Below, piece after piece: positions 63,254 through 64,000 of a DNA stretch of 64,000 nucleotides. Made by a program: the position numbers and the translations under genes. The notes beneath the pieces are model-generated. The model searched no databases. It saw only the letters and a list, made by a program, of their open reading frames with translations, and was not told where the DNA came from. The DNA lies in the NCBI RefSeq assembly GCF_026342835.1, contig NZ_JAPEMI010000002.1, positions 434,001 to 498,000 on the forward strand, given 5' to 3'. Every line of letters starts with the position of its first letter. The first letter of the stretch is position 1. The stretch is from Streptomyces sp. NBC_00154 (GTDB taxonomy: Bacteria > Actinomycetota > Actinomycetes > Streptomycetales > Streptomycetaceae).

Positions 63254-64000
63254 ATGAATGAAGACCCTGACGAAGGGACCGCCCCATTCATGGCCGCCGT
63301 ACCGTCTCCGGCACCGTGCCTGCGCTCTGTGCGGGCCGTGGTCTTCGACACCGACGGAGTGATCACCGACTCCGCCCGGAGTCATGCCGCGGCCTGGAAG
63401 AAGGCGTTTGACGCCTGTCTGTCGGAACGGGAGGGGCAGCGGCCCTTCGATCCGGTCGCCGACTATCTCCGCCACGTCGACGGCCGTTCACGGCGGGACG
63501 GTGCGGCGGCCTTCCTCGCGTCGAGAGGGCTGGACCTTCCCGAGGGCAGCCCGGACGACCCACCGGGCACCGCGACGGTATGGGCGGTCGCCGCACGCAA
63601 GGACGAGCTGTTCACGGAAACGCTGCGCACGCACCAGGTCGATGTCTGGCCCGGCACGGTTCGCCTCCTTCAGGCGCTGCGAAGCGAAGGGGTGCCCTGT
63701 GCCGCCGTGTCCGCTTCCCGACATGCGACGGAACTGCTGTCGCGGGCCGGACTCATCGGGCAGTTCGGGGCCGTGGTCGACGGGAATGAGGTACGGCGGC
63801 TGGGGCTCGCGGGAAAGCCGGATCCCGCGCTCTTCGTGGAAGCGGCGCGGCGCCTCCACGTCCCGGTTCCGGAATCCGCTGTGGTGGAGGACTCCCTGGC
63901 CGGTGTCGAGGCCGGCCGCCGCGGCGGATTCGGGCTTGTCGTCGGCGTGGACCGGACAGGCAGTGCCGGCGGCGCCGCGGACCTGCGACGCCGCGGCGCC
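63254..64000 (+). CDS. Beta-phosphoglucomutase-like HAD hydrolase (3' end outside window)
   Basis: At least 249 residues, open to the window end. HAD motif I VVFDTDGVITDS (nucleophile Asp and DTDG), then AAWKKAFDACL, the motif II region CAAVSASRHATELLSRAGL, motif III GLAGKPDPALF and motif IV VVEDSLAGVEAGRRGG. Motif I DxDGVIxDS is typical of beta-phosphoglucomutase or trehalose/maltose-associated HADs, which in actinomycetes often precede a GH65 phosphorylase gene. Start ATG 63254. It shares the divergent region with acg. Confidence 0.85.
   Translation, partial: MNEDPDEGTAPFMAAVPSPAPCLRSVRAVVFDTDGVITDSARSHAAAWKKAFDACLSEREGQRPFDPVADYLRHVDGRSRRDGAAAFLASRGLDLPEGSPDDPPGTATVWAVAARKDELFTETLRTHQVDVWPGTVRLLQALRSEGVPCAAVSASRHATELLSRAGLIGQFGAVVDGNEVRRLGLAGKPDPALFVEAARRLHVPVPESAVVEDSLAGVEAGRRGGFGLVVGVDRTGSAGGAADLRRRGA

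Overview
The window is high-GC DNA with GTG and TTG starts, translationally coupled GTGA/ATGA/TGATG junctions and strong third-position GC bias. Its proteins look like those of Streptomyces or a close actinomycete: a 481-residue Gap, a SAV_915-family protein, an actinobacterial GbsR/MarR regulator and an Acg-type FMN oxidoreductase. No rRNA, tRNA or CRISPR array was seen. Everything here was read by eye from the sequence, with no database search.

The outstanding feature is a potassium-homeostasis island (about 3.0-38.4 kb) with three complete Kdp K+-ATPases. Copy 1 (3015-11097, +) is microprotein-kdpF-kdpA-kdpB-kdpC, then kdpE and kdpD. Copy 2 (29763-24985, -) has the order kdpF-kdpB-kdpC-kdpA and is divergent in sequence. 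Copy 3 (31097-38422, +) is kdpD-microprotein-kdpF-kdpA-kdpB-kdpC. There are three KdpD proteins but one KdpE. KdpD1 and KdpD2 keep the phosphoacceptor His; the KdpD of copy 3 has Arg there and a degraded ATP-binding domain. Other ion-transport genes lie between the copies: an APC-superfamily permease, a CPA1 Na+/H+ antiporter, an RCK-TM-pore-TM-RCK channel-like protein, and the C-terminal remnant of a KimA-type K+ importer. A 27-residue membrane microprotein precedes kdpF in copies 1 and 3 and overlaps it identically (GTGA) in both.

Between 21.8 and 24.9 kb is a decayed segment: an ArsO-like oxidoreductase tail, a thioredoxin-like gene, a cation-efflux gene and a second oxidoreductase joined at their broken ends, a phage-tail-like remnant and the KimA remnant. 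A LysA remnant and an SAV_915-family gene sit at 29.9-30.5 kb.

From 38.4 kb the window holds gap, a large palindromic terminator, a Tn3 relic, an alpha/beta hydrolase divergent from an HTH gene across a palindromic operator, and a DinB-like gene. Next come two divergent IS110-family transposases, a frameshifted secreted LamG protein, an M20 peptidase and a zinc alcohol dehydrogenase.

The 51-60.7 kb part looks like a toxin/immunity neighbourhood. A SUKH (SMI1/KNR4) gene faces a roughly 1265-residue secreted NucA/NucB-type nuclease gene that is split by a complete 1330-bp IS3-family element. The element carries a 3-bp target duplication, and removing it restores the frame exactly.

The last 3 kb contain stacked relics (helicase-associated domain, Mu-type transposase, IS1182, TnpB with a right-end hairpin). 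They abut an Acg-family nitroreductase-like gene that is divergent from a beta-phosphoglucomutase-like HAD gene cut by the window end, with two DevR/DosR-like boxes in between.
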